From contig WTPW01002187.1 in assembly GCA_009809945.1 (NCBI GenBank), positions 6,601-70,600 on the forward strand: 64,000 nucleotides of DNA, given 5' to 3'. Position numbers and translations under genes: made by a program. Shown here in pieces: positions 24,580 through 36,400 of the stretch. The notes beneath the pieces are model-generated. The model searched no databases. It was not told the origin of the DNA and was given only the letters and a program-made list of their open reading frames with translations. The DNA comes from Gigaspora margarita (Eukaryota; Glomeromycota; Glomeromycetes; Diversisporales; Gigasporaceae). Every line of letters begins with the position of its first letter. The stretch's first letter is position 1.

Positions 24580-25665
24580 CAGTCAGGGAATATACCGAAT
24601 TAAAAAATCCAATTCTAGAATGATCTACACGTGATTCTTACACTTGATTGGTTCTTGTGCACATTTTTGCAACCATTATTCAGAAATTTTTTATTCATTT
24701 AATTCATTATTACAAACTTTACAAACTTACATGAATAGGTTGTAGAAGACGTTTAGTTTAAATAATCCACAATAATCCACTCCAGTTTACTTTTGCTAAA
24801 AAAGTAGACGAGAACCGAAATCTGGTGAACTGTTTTGTATATAGATGCTTAATCTTACTGAAATGGTGTCCAGTAAACTACTTTTATTTCACTATGTTCA
24901 TGCTTAACACTATAGTATGTTGTTAAATTATTCAATATTTATGTTTTATACTTATGGTCATTGCTTGTTATAGTTAAAAGCTATCTCTTTTATTAAAATT
25001 AGGTTACTATTTTTTGATGATTTTATTAATGAACTTGGCAATTAAGTTTTTTTTTTTTTGTCAGTTATTCTAATTTTTTTTAATGTTTTATTTATTTAGA
25101 TTCTAAGCTAAGAAATATAACTGCAAAAGAATTGAGATACATTTATTATTATAGAATAATATATGGTTTCGTCAAGTATTATGAAAAAGTATAAGTAAAA
25201 AGGTGGATTATATTATCGACAATATGTCATGTTCTATTTATTAAAATTAACTGATTTTTACACTATTCAATTCGCCTCATTGAGATGAATCGAATGGTAT
25301 AAAAATTGTTTCATTTGGATTAATATTTGGGGAGATATCTTTGTATTTTTATATTTGTAACAAACGATTAGAATAGGGTTTTTTTACTAATAAATCAATC
25401 TTAGTATGTTAAGTAAATTATTGATAATACAAATTTTTATATAAATTTAAAATTTGGTAAAATTTAAGCAACCTTCTGTTAATAAAGATTCATAATATAC
25501 ATTTCATATTATTGTTTATATTTCTTTATTTTTAAATTCGTGATTTGATTGGCTGATTTTCATGTGATTTACATGTAACCGAAATGTCTAAGATCATTTG
25601 ATCGACAATTGTATACAATAAAAGGTGCGATTGATGCTATCCTTATTTGGTATATTCTCTGACTG
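24580..25665. mobile_element. Probable TIR element (about 1.1 kb), non-autonomous
   Basis: CAGTCAGGGAATATACCGAA at 24580 is inverted at 25645-25665 (opposite strand CAGTCAGAGAATATACCAAA). No TSD is evident and no transposase frame. A degenerate copy of the foldback core (GGTACCATTCGATTC type) lies inside at 25245-25325. Confidence 0.45.
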
Positions 25666-26101
25666 CAAAAATTATACAATAATAAAATTTAGCAAAGAAT
25701 TTTTTTTATTAGTATACAAAAGATGATTTCTTAGACAAAGTTTTGTGATAAGTATAACTTTCAAAAAAAGCAATTGTTGTTTTAATCATCACATTATACC
25801 TGATCTTGCATTCTGATTGGTCAATAACAAAAATTAGTAAAGAAATTAGTTTATTCTCTTATATACTATACAATATACCAATTCAACATAATTAGAAGTG
25901 TACGCCAATTTTTTTTTAATAATATTAATTAAGTATACATCAAAGTTCAAGCAAATTTGCTATCAAAAAGCTCATTTTTGTACACAAATGGACAAACGTT
26001 TTAAAAAATTTAGTTTGAGTGTACGACAAAGATTTTTTGTATATATTTAGAGGTCCTGTTCGGTACTGCTTCTATACTTGGGCATTATTAATAAACAGCC
26101 A
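25666..26101. repeat. Dispersed repeat with CACCTGATC..ATTCTGATTGG and GTGTACG motifs
   Basis: 25797-25832 carries the motif also seen at about 38853, 55525, 59768 and 63160. GTGTACRNCAA-like repeats at 25888-26020 resemble 23850-24000. Non-coding. Confidence 0.45.
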
Positions 26102-26109
26102 GGTAATAG

Positions 26110-27384
26110 AGAACCCCGGACATCTCTATGTCATATTTTTTTTTAGCAAATTCCAGAAAATTTGGTCTGAGGTCCAAATTTAAGTTTTAGCAAATTGAGG
26201 TTAATTTTAAAAAAGGTTATATAAAGCATTTTGGCAAATTACAGCAATTTTATACATGTTATATTTTATTTTTAGCAAATTACCTACATTTAGCAAGAAT
26301 CATACCCAAAAATAAGCTATCTCATTTTTTTGTACTACTATAATTTTTAAAAATTTAAGATGCTTAATTTTGAATTCTTTTTGATCAAAAAATCCAAAAT
26401 TAAGCATCTTTTCTTAAATTTTCAAGAAATATAAAAGTAAATATGCCAGAATAATGTATTTTTATGTGCTGAACAAGTTTTCTTAGAGCACAATGTTAGA
26501 ATCAGTTAGTAAAATTTTGTGAATTATAGAATTTTTAGTATTTTTATTAATAAAATTATATAAAATATTATACTTCACAAAATTTTACTAATTGATTCTA
26601 ACAAAATGCTCTAAGAAAACTTGTTTAGCACATAAAAATACCATATTTACTTTTATATTCTTGAAAATTTAAGAGAAGATGCTTAATTTTGGATTTTTTG
26701 ATCAAAAAATCCAAAATTAAGCATTTTTTCTTAAATTTTCAAGAAATATTAAAAGTAAATATGCTGGAATAATGTATTTTTATGTGCTGAAAAATTTTTC
26801 TTAGAGCACTTTGTTAGAATCAATTAGTAAAATTTTGTGAATTATAATATGGGGGTGAGTCAATAGAAAAGGACCAAATTTTTTCTAAGTAAAAGTTTTT
26901 TTAACTTTAAGCTTAAATATCTTAACAACTATCTTAATAAATTTAATAATTTTTTTTTTATTTTAATTCTATATAATTTCAAGATTAAAATAAAAAATTT
27001 TTTGCCAAATTTGATTAAATAGTTGTCAAGATATTTTAATTTAAAAATTAAAAAAATTTACTAAAAATGATTTGTCCCTTTTCTATTGACCCACCCCTAT
27101 ATTTTATATAATTTTATTAATAAAAATACTAAAAATTCTATGATTCACAAAATTTTACTAATTGATTCTAACAAAGTGCTCTAAGAAAATTTGTTTAGCA
27201 ATCAAAAATACATATATTATTTTGATTTATAAAATAGATATGATGATTTAGTTTTTAGCAAATTACTATAAAATTTATATGTAATAATCTAATTTTTAGC
27301 AAATTAACTTGATTTTAGAGGTAGCAAAAACGCCTAAATTCATGCAGATCAGTTATGACCTCTATAAGAAATGTCTGGGGTCCT
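26110..27384. mobile_element. 1,275-bp TIR element with 8-bp TSD, filled with hairpin units
   Basis: The termini AGAACCCCGGACAT and ATGTCTGGGGTCCT are flanked by GGTAATAG on both sides (26102-26109, 27385-27392). The interior contains TTTTAGCAAATT repeats and two or more hairpin units related to the 322-bp units of the 28308-31420 element (markers CTTAGAGCAC near 26482 and 26803). A further MITE is nested at 26851-27098. hAT-like by TSD length; no transposase. Confidence 0.75.
26851..27098. mobile_element. MITE nested in a hairpin unit
   Basis: Ends GGGGGTGAGTCAATAGAAAA and TTTTCTATTGACCCACCCC are inverted repeats that interrupt a hairpin unit. The interior is a palindrome resembling the 195-bp units of the 31787-35315 element (ATCTTAACAACTAT box). 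End positions are accurate to a few bases; no clear TSD. Confidence 0.65.
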
Positions 27385-27392
27385 GGTAATAG

Positions 27393-27862
27393 CCTAGTTA
27401 TAGTCATTAATGTAATTGTATAGCTGCCCTCAGGTAGCATTATGAAAGAAATTAATAAAACTAGCACAAAGGATGCTTAAGATTAAAAAAATATATATAT
27501 ATATATATAAAATTGATTACTTTAGATAAAGCAAATATATTTAAATGCATTTGTTGTTAATAAGAAATAATTAAAGATATATGCAAAATAATTTGATTAC
27601 ATTAGAATTATTTTGAAAATATTTAAATAAATTTAATTTTCCTATCTTCCTCTTTGTAATTTTCTTATCAACTTCATTTTGATACCTTCTATATACATTC
27701 TGTATTCTCATTTATTACATTTTTTTATTTAATCTTTAATATAATTAAAATCTTTCGCATTTTTTCTTTATTTCATTTTTATTATATATCCTTTATATTA
27801 TTATATATTATATATATATTATATATACAAATGTCTACTCAAACATTAGAAAAAGTGCAAAA
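27393..27862. other. AT-rich upstream region of the first accessory gene
   Basis: A TA-rich run at 27491-27510 and pyrimidine-rich DNA at 27650-27830 precede the candidate start. No promoter element can be assigned with confidence. Confidence 0.35.
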
Positions 27863-30800
27863 ATGTCTATTAAAAAGCATGAAGCTTTCTTAAAAATAAC
27901 AGCTAATAGTAGTATATCTCAGTTGGATACTGAGAGGGCTGCTATGCAGCCTATCAAAACTATTGGCACAGAATTTCATTATTTTTCAAGACCTTCCAAT
28001 GGTTAAAATTCAATAATATAATTTTTTTATTTCATTAATTTCTATTTATAATATTTTTAAATTAATATACTATAGTACTGGACAGTGAAAACTATCCATT
28101 TTTTTCAGCATTGTTTAAAGTCTAATAACTTTACAACAAGTAATTATTTTAAGAATTCCTCTTACAAATTTTTTATTTGTAACCTAAACTACAAATCGTT
28201 AGACAGATTTTTGATATCTTGCTTTTTAAAGAAGTTTTAAGAGTTTAAAGTTCAGCAACTTTTATAGTAAAGTAGAAATTTGGTACAAGACAATCTACTA
28301 ATTAGATTAGTGCTCCTAGGTTCAGTTTGGGTTTGGTCCTGTCCAGGTTCGGTCCAGGATCGAACCAGACTCGGACTCTAAATTTTACTAATTTCGGACT
28401 TTGAACCAGACTTAGACTCAAGTATAAGTTCGGTCCGGGTCTGGTTCGAAGTTCGTGAACTGTTCTGGGTTTGAATATAGCTATATGTATTTTTTGGTGC
28501 TAAACAAGTTTACTTAGTGCATGTTTTTAGAATTAATTAGTAAAATTTTATGAATTATAAGATTTTATAAAATTTTATTAATAAAATTTTATAAAATCTT
28601 ATACTTCACAAAATTTTATTAATTAATTCTAACTTTATGCACTAAGTAAACTTATTTAGCACTTAAAAATGCATCAAATCAGCAGAATTAATTTTATTTT
28701 ACTTGAAATTTAGAGGGTAGATGCAGAATTTTGGATTTTTGATCAAAAAAGTCAAATTTAAGCATCTATTCTCCAAATTTCATGTAAAATAAAAAACAAT
28801 TGGCCAATTTAATGTATTTTTAGGTGCTAAATAAGTTTACTTAGTGCATTAAGTTAGAATTAATTAGTGAAATCTTGTGAATCACAAGATTTTATAGAAT
28901 TTTATTAATAGAATTATATAAAATCTTATGATTCACAAAATTTTATTAATTAATTCTAACTTTATGCACTAAGTAAAATTGTTTAGCACCAACAAATACA
29001 TTAAATCAGCTAATTTTTTTTATTTTATTTGAAATTTGGAGAGTTGATGCTTAAATTTGATTTTTTGATCAAAAATTCAAAATTTTGTATCTATTTTTAA
29101 ATTTCAAGTAAAATAAAAATAATTATGCCAATTTGATGTATTTTTAGGTGCTGAATAAGTTTACTTAGTGCATTAAGTTAGAATTAATTAATAAGAATTT
29201 GTGAGTTATAAGTTTTTATAGAATTTTATTATAAAACCTTATAACTCACAAATTCTTATTAAATAATTCTAACTTAATGCACTAAGTAAACTTATTCAGC
29301 ACATAAAAATACATCAAATCGGCATAATTATATTTATTTTACTTAAAATTTAAAAAATAAATGCAAAATTTTGGATTTTGATCAAAAAATCAAATTTAAG
29401 CATCAATTCTCCAAATTTCAAGTAAAATAAAAAAAAATTGGCTGATTTAATGTATTTGTTAGTGCTGAACAATTTTACTTAGCACATAAAGTTAGAATTA
29501 ATTAATAAAATTTTGTGAATCATAAGATTTCATAGAATTCTATTAATAAAATTCTATAAAATCTTGTAATTCACAAGATTCACTAATTAATTCTAACTAA
29601 ATGCACTAAGTAAACTTATTCAGCGCCTAAAAATATATTAAATTGGCTGTTTTTTTTTTATTTTACTTCAAATTTGGAGAATAGATGCTTAAATTTGACT
29701 TTTTTGATCAAAAATCCAAATAATGCATCTATCCTCTAAATTTCAAGTAAAATAAAAATAATTATGCTGATTTGATGTATTTTTAGATGCTGAATAAGTT
29801 TACTTAGTGCATTAAGTTAGAATTAATTAATAAGGATTTGTGAGTTATAAGTTTTTATAGAATTTTATTAATAAAATTTTATAAAACCTTATAACTCACA
29901 AATTCTTATTAAATAATTCTAACTTAATGCGCTAAGAAAACTTGTTCAGCATCTAAAAATACATTAAATCGGTATAATTATTTTTATTTTACTTGAAATT
30001 TAAAAAATAGATCCAAAATTTTGAATTTTTGATCAAAAATCAAATTTAAGCATCAATTCAAATTTTAAGTAAAATAAAAAAAATTTGGCCGATTTAATGT
30101 ATTTGTTGGTGCTGAACAATTTTACTTAGTGCATAAAGTTAGAATTAATTAATAAAATTTTGTGAATCATAAGATTTCATAGAACTATTAATAAAATTCT
30201 ATAAAATCTTGTGATTCACAAGATTTCACTAATTAATTCTAACTAAATGCACTAAGTAAACTCATTCAGCACCTAAAAATATATTAAATCAGCTAATTGT
30301 TTTTTATTTTACTTCAAATTTGGAGAATAGATGCTTAAATTTGATTTTTTTGATCAAAAATCCAACATAATGCATCTATCCTCTAAATTTCAAGTAAAAT
30401 AAAAATAATTGTGCCATTTGATGTATTTTTAGGTGCTGAATAAGTTTACTTAGTGCATTAAGATAGAATTAATTAATAAGAATTTGTGAGTTATAAGTTT
30501 TTATAGAATTTTATTAATAAAATTTTATAAAACCTTATAACTCACAAATTCTTATTAAATAATTCTAACTTAATGCACTAAGAAAACTTGTCCAGTACCT
30601 AAAAATACATCAAATTAGCATAATTATTTTTATTTTACTTGAAATTTAAAAAATAGATGCAAAATTTTGGATTTTTGATCAAAAAATCAAATTTAAGCAT
30701 CAATTCTCCAAATTTCAAGTAAAATAAAAAAATTTTAGCTGATTTAATGTATTTGTAGATGTTGAACAATTTTACTTAGTGCATAAAGTTAGAATTAATT

Positions 30801-33800
30801 AATAAAATTTTGTGAATCATAAGATTTCATAAAATTCTATTAATAAAATTCTATAAAATCTTGTGATTCACAAGATTTTACTAATTATTTCTAACTTAAT
30901 GCACTAAATAAACTTATTCAGCACCTAAAAATACATTAAATCAGCCAATTGTTTTTTATTTTATTTGAAATTTGAAGAATAGATGCTTAAATTTGACTTT
31001 TTTGATTAAAAATCCAAAATAATGCATCTATCCTCTAAATTTCAAGTAAAATAAAATTAATTCTACTGATTTGATGCATTTTTAGGTGCTAAACAATTTT
31101 ACTTAGTGCATGTTTTTTAGAATTAATTAATAAAATTTTGTGAATTATAAGATTTTATAAAATTTTATTAATAAAATTTTATAAAATCTTATAATTCATA
31201 AAATTTTACTAAAAACATGCACTAAGTAAACTTGTTAAGTACTAAAAAATACATATAACTATATTTGAACCCAGACCGATTTGCAAACTTTGAACCAGAC
31301 CTGAACTAAACTTGGACTTGACTAAAAAGTCTGAATATAAAAGTCTGAGTCTGGTCTGAAAATTGAACTAAACTCTAACTTGACTAAAGTCTGGTTCGAG
31401 TCCGGTTCGTAGAAGCACTAATTTTGCAGAAGTCGAGTTTTTTCAAAAATTAAAGAATCAGTTTTTGTTATTTTTGAGAAAACACTCTTAGATCCAATTA
31501 ACACAACGCTACACTACAAACTATTACACCATGGAAGCAATTCTATAAAACAAAATTATGCTATAGAAAGCTTTTTAAACCCATAAATGAAGATAATGCC
31601 ACCAATATCTACTTTATGCACATACTTGCAAGAACATGGCCAGCTGCTACACCCATCAATATGCAATTGGCATATACAATAACAGTATACCAAATATTTC
31701 TAAACGAACATTATAAAAAGCTCACTATGAGCGATAAAATAACTAAAAATAGAATAAATAAAACATAGTAAGTAATATATAATTAAAGAATAATGTATTT
31801 GTCACACCCTGTGACATTACATTTGTGTCATGGGTCTGTAAATCAATACAAAATAGATTTAAATTTTTTTAAACTTTGAGCAAAGATATTTTAATAATCA
31901 CCAAGTCAAATTCGATAAACTTTTTTTTGTTTGAATTTTATAGATTTATAGAATTCAAAAAAAAAAGTTCATTAAATTTGACTTGGTAGTTGGCAAGATA
32001 TCTTCGCTCAAAGTTTCAAAAAATTCAAAACATCTATCAAAATAGAAGTAATAACCAAATTTTTCTAAACTTTGAGCGAAGGTATCTTGACAACCACCAA
32101 GTCAAATTTGATGAACTTTTTTTGTTTGAATTCTATAGATTTATAGACTTTTTTTAAAAAAAAAGTTCATCAAATTTGACTTGATGCTTGTCAAGATATC
32201 TTTGCTCAAAGTTTTAAAATAAACTCAAAATGTCTATTAAAATAGTAATACCCTGCCTTACTATTTGTTATTCATGCCTACTTTTATTATAATTTTCCAC
32301 GAGATTATATTATGACCGGGAATCTTCTATGGGAAGATTTCTGGTCACAAATAATCACGTGAAAATTATAATGAAGGTAGGCATGAACAACGTAAGTCAG
32401 AGTATTACTTATGAATATCCTGTGAGCTTAAAAATTACAGCAGAGATTCCCGATGATCATATGATGCAGATGACCCTTCGGGCCATCTGTATCCTATGAT
32501 CATCAGGAATCTCTGCTGTAATTTTTAAACTCCCTTTATAAACAAAAGATCTAATCTGATCTTGTAGTACAGAATTTGAACATCACTAGGAAATTAATAA
32601 TACAAATAAATAACTAAATTTTTCTAAATTTTGAGTGAAGGTAACTTGACAACCACCAAGTCAAATTCGATAAACTTTTTTTGTTTAAATTATATAGATG
32701 CATACAATTAAAAAAAAAAGTTCATCGAATTTGACTTGGTGGTTGTCAAGATATCTTTGCTCAAAGTTTCAAAACAAACCCAAAACGTCTATCAAAAAAG
32801 AAGTAATAACCAAATTTTTTTAATCTTTGAGTGAAGGTATCTTGACAAGTACCAAGTCAAATTCAATAAACTTTTTTTTGTTTGAATTTTATAGGTTCAT
32901 AGAATTCAAAAAAAAAGTTTTTAAATTTGACTTGGTGGTTGTCAAGATATCTTTGCTCAAAGTTTCAAAAAATTCAAAATGTTTATCAAAATAGAAGTAA
33001 TAACCAAATTTTTCTAAACTTTGAGCGAAGGTATTTTGACAACCCCAAGTCAAATTTAGTGAACTTTTTTTTGTTTGAATTTTATAGATGCATACAATTC
33101 AAAAAAAAAAGTTCATCAAATTTGACTTGGTGGTTGTCAAGATATCTTTGCTTAAAGTTTCAAAACAAACTCAAAATGTCTATCAAAATATAAGTAATAA
33201 CCAAATTTTTCTAAACTTTGAGCAAAGGTATCTTAACAGTTACCAATTAAATTTGATAAACTTTTTTGTTTGAATCTTATAAATGCATACAATTTAAACA
33301 AAAAAAAGTTCGTCAAATTTGACTTGGTGGTTGCTAAGATACCTTTAGAAAAATTTAGTTATTACTTTTATTTTGATAGTCATTTTAGTTTTTTTGAAAC
33401 TTTGAGATAAGATATTTGACAAGTACCAAGTCAAATTCAATAAACTTTTTTTCTTTGCATTCTATGAATTTATAGAATTTAAATAAAAAAAAGTTCATCG
33501 AATTTGATTTAGTAGTTATCAAAATACCTTCGCTCAAAGTTTATTAAATAAATTTGGTTATTACTTCTATTTTGATAAACGTTTTGAGTTTTTTGAAACT
33601 TTGAGTAAAGATTAGTGATGGCACTGAAATTGATTTTTGAAAAAGGCCTATTTCGTCTTTATTAGAGAAATTTAAAATTTTTTATAAGGAAGAGCAAATA
33701 AAATTTATATAGATATGTTCTTTATAATTCTGTCTATTCAAAAAAAGTAGCAAATAATTTCGTCTTTCAAGTAAAATACCGTATTTGTCCGAAAATAAGC

Positions 33801-35651
33801 TACCCTTTTTGGCCAAAAAGTTACACAAAAAATGTGGGGGTAGCTTATTTTCAGATTGTTAAATTTTTTGAAAAATTGAAAAACATACTAATAAAAAGTT
33901 GTCCGAATGCTATGCAATTTTTACAGTAGATGTATTTCATTATTCCGAACAACTTTACTTAATCGCACTTTTGAAGTTTACTTAGTAAAAAAAGTTTTAT
34001 ATGTAGCGACTATTAACGATTTCTTTAAAAATTTTTAAAAATTTTTCTGAAAATTTGGGGGGTAGCTTCTTTTGAAGGTAGCTTATTTTCGGACAAATAT
34101 AGTAGGTCAAAAACAATTTCGTCTTCAAATTTTAATTTCAGGTTTTCAAACCCGAAATGCTTTTGTTCTCATGTATAGTAAAGATATCTTGACAACTACC
34201 AAGTCAAATTTAATAAACTTTTTTTTTGAATTCTATGAATCTATAAAATTAAAACAAAAAAAAGTTCATCAAATTTGACTTAGTGGTTGTCAAGATAGTT
34301 TTACTCAAATTTTAGAAAAATTTGGTTATTACTTCTATTTTGATAGATGTTTTGGGTTTGTTTTGAAACTTTGAGCAAAGATATCTTGACAACCACCAAG
34401 TCAAATTTGATGAAATTTTTTATTGAATTGTATGCATCTATAGAATTCAAACAAAAAAAAGTCCATTGAATTTGACTTGGTGGTTGTCATAATACCTTTG
34501 CTCAAAGTTTAGAAAATTTAGTTATTATTTCTATTTTGATAGATGTTTTGAGTTTTTTTTAAAACTTTGAGCAAAGATATCTTGACAAGCATCAAGTCAA
34601 ATTCGATAAACTTTTTTTTTGAATTCTATGAGTCTATAAAATTTAAACAAAAAACAAAGTTCATTGAATCTGACTTGGTAGTTGTCAAAAATACCTTCGC
34701 TCTAAGTTTAGAAAAATTTGGTTATTACTTCTATTTTGATAAATTTTTGAATTTTTTGAAACTTTGAGCGAAGTTATCTTGACAACCACCAAGTCAAATT
34801 TAATGAACTTTTTTTTTGAATTCTATAAATCTATAAAATTCAAACAAAAAAAAGTTCATCGAATTTGACTTAGTGGTTATTAAAATACCTTTGCTCAAAG
34901 TTTAGAAAAATTTAAATCTATTTTGTATTGATCTACAGACCTGTGATATGTAATAGTTATTTCATGTTTTATCATAGATATCATTAAAACATCATGGGCA
35001 GCTAAGATATTCATGCATGATTGTGGCGCAGCCACAATCATGCATGATATCTCAGCTGCCCATGATGTTTTTGATGATGTCGACGACAAATACATGGAAT
35101 AACTGATTTATTCTCACAGATTTTAACTTTCACCCATGACTTTTTTTTACTGTTAATCTCACGGTTGATATTTTCACAGCGGACTTAAAATCTGTGAAAA
35201 TATCAGCAGTGAAAATATCAACCGTGAGAATAACAGTAAAAAAGGTCATGGGTGAACAATTAGAAGCCATGGAATAAGAATATAATATCACATGGTGTGA
35301 CAAATACATTATTCCTATAATTAATTATATTTAAATTATTTAAATATACGTAAAATAATTTAATATTTGTAAATTTAATTAAATAAAGATAAATTAGCAG
35401 ATAGTACTGCTTGTCGCTACCCTGCTACTGACAATGAGGATTCTTCAATGGAAGATAAACAAGTCAAAGTTATTTCATCATCTAGTAAGTGGCGTCGAAA
35501 ATGTAAGTGGGCTCCCACCATATTCTGCACTACTAAAAAAGGCAAACAAACAAAAGTTGCACAAAGCCCTGTTTCTGTTTCTGATTCTTTTATTAATTCA
35601 CATACTTTTAATTCTAATGAAGACAATTCACAACATCCCACAACAAGCTAG
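27863..35651 (+). CDS. Accessory gene I of the candidate Plavaka element (spliced, function unknown)
   Basis: Three exon-like pieces are visible. 27863-28001 opens at ATG, reads through ..TERAAMQPIKTIGTEF.. and ends at a GT donor. An open stretch at about 31505-31769 contains ..ILARTWPAATPIN..AYTITVYQ.. and ends before GTAAGT. A Lys/Ser-rich last piece (about 35408-35651) contains KWRRKCKW and CTTKKGKQTK. The second piece matches part of accessory gene II (Y-M..IL...WP...AYTI...Q..LN). Both introns are swollen by transposons (28308-31420 and 31787-35315). The start of the middle exon is unresolved. It may be a pseudogene; no known domain recognised. Confidence 0.42.
28308..31420. mobile_element. 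3.1-kb TIR element packed with a 322-bp palindromic satellite
   Basis: Ends TAGTGCTCCTAGGTTC and GGTTCGTAGAAGCACTA are inverted repeats. Subterminal regions (28318-28470, 31255-31410) are made of GGTCCGG/GGTTCGG microrepeats, like the hAT-like MITE at 38658. The core is a tandem array (see the separate entry). No clear TSD and no transposase. It lies inside the first long intron of accessory gene I. Confidence 0.65.
28480..31250. repeat. Nine tandem ~322-bp units, each holding two hairpins
   Basis: The marker CTTAGTGCAT (with small changes) recurs at about 28517, 28841, 29162, 29478, 29801, 30126, 30448, 30776 and 31100, a period of 316-328 bp. Each unit has one palindrome centred on a TTTTATTAATAAAATT core and a second centred on TTTGATCAAAAA. 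The units therefore alternate two potential cruciforms. Non-coding. Confidence 0.9.
32244..32409. mobile_element. 166-bp MITE
   Basis: Inverted ends AGTAATACCCTGCCTTA and TAAGTCAGAGTATTACT enclose a second inverted pair (ATTCATGCCTAC / GTAGGCATGAAC), so most of the element folds back. No certain TSD. Confidence 0.6.
32432..32524. mobile_element. 93-bp hairpin mini-element, TTAA-flanked
   Basis: A stem of about 45 bp (AAATTACAGCAGAGATTCC inverted at the other end) closes on a short CCCTTCGGG loop. TTAA lies directly outside both ends (32428-32431, 32525-32528). Confidence 0.6.
33779..34102. mobile_element. TA-flanked MITE, Tc1/mariner (pogo-like) termini
   Basis: Ends CCGTATTTGTCCGAAAATAA and TTATTTTCGGACAAATATAG are flanked by TA on both sides (33777-33778, 34103-34104). 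324 bp, non-coding. Termini of this style are typical of pogo/Tigger-derived elements; assignment by resemblance only. Confidence 0.7.
34986..35071. repeat. Near-perfect 86-bp hairpin
   Basis: ACATCATGGGCAGCTAAGAT is inverted as ATCTCAGCTGCCCATGATGT around a GTGGCGCAGCCAC centre. It lies near the right end of the 31787-35315 element and may be a tiny inserted MITE. Confidence 0.7.
35129..35256. repeat. 128-bp hairpin
   Basis: TTCACCCATGAC..ACTGTTA..CTCACGGTTGATATTTTCAC is mirrored by GTGAAAATATCAACCGTGAG..GTCATGGGTGAA. A second potential cruciform next to the previous hairpin. Confidence 0.7.
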
Positions 35652-35659
35652 GATAATCT

Positions 35660-36400
35660 ACCTGTACCTTCCTCATCTTCAAGCCTCCTGCCAATACAAT
35701 CTCATTCTGAAGATGCTGGTCATCACGAATAAAATAATAATTTTTTTACTTTTTTTATTTCTTTATATATTTTTTTTTTTTATATACATTTTTATATTTT
35801 TTTATTTTATTACATACATATATATATATTTTTTATTTCTATATGTTTTTATATTTTTTTATTTTATTTTATATATATCTTATTTTTTATTTTATATGTT
35901 TTTATATATTTTTTATTTTTTATTCTTTTTTATGTTATATTAATTGTATATTATAATATTATTATTTTAATTTTTATTTAATATATTTTTTTTCGTTTGT
36001 CTTAATGTAATTAAATACTTTAATTTTGTTAAAGTTTAATCAATTCAAATTAGTTCAAAATAGTTTAGTACTATAAGTATCACAGCAATTTATTCTAATA
36101 TTTTATTGCATGAAAATATTTATTTTTATTAAGTTTTATATCATATTTTTGAATTATTTTAAAATAATTTAAAATGTTTTATAAAATATGCATTCTGAAT
36201 TATTGTAAGTTTATTCGAAAATGTGCGAAATATTTTGTATAATGTTTATTTTTAGCCCTTAAATTTTTATACTTAATATTGTCTTTTAAATAATTTAATA
36301 TGCTGAACTTTAAATTTATAGGTTTTTACTTTATAGAATTTTATATGTATTTAATTAATGCAAAACATTTCGAACTATTTTTAAAGTTTCTATACTGATT
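35660..36400. other. AT-rich stretch between accessory gene I and the foldback element
   Basis: Poly-T/TATA runs at 35730-35945, then sequence with TTCGAAAATGTGCGAAAT (36217) typical of this element. The long plus-strand frame through the T-rich run (35434-35943) is low-complexity and not regarded as a gene. Confidence 0.45.

Larger units (their letters stand above)
31787..35315. mobile_element. 3.5-kb TIR element with 9-bp TSD, built of ~195-bp hairpin units
   Basis: The termini are AGAATAATGTATTTGTCACACC-like on the left and inverted on the right (GGTGTGACAAATACATTATT..). TATAATTAA flanks both sides (31778-31786, 35316-35324). The interior is an array of about a dozen palindromic units of about 195 bp, with boxes CTTTGAGC, TGACTTGGTGGTTGTCAAGA and AAAGTTCATC. 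It has been invaded by smaller MITEs at 32244, 32432 and 33779. It sits in an intron of accessory gene I, just after the GTAAGT donor. Superfamily MULE or hAT; no transposase. Confidence 0.75.

Noticed and set aside
32927-34767. Several 60-88 codon plus-strand ORFs
   Set aside because: They are repeats of the same phrase produced by the 195-bp hairpin units; no codon conservation argument.
28308-35315. CRISPR-like regular spacing of repeats
   Set aside because: Units are contiguous palindromic satellites of 195-322 bp without unique spacers, in a eukaryotic context; no cas genes.
35434-35943. 169-codon plus-strand ORF
   Set aside because: Its second half is poly-Phe/Ile/Tyr from T-rich DNA; only the overlapping frame at 35448-35651 continues the accessory gene exon.
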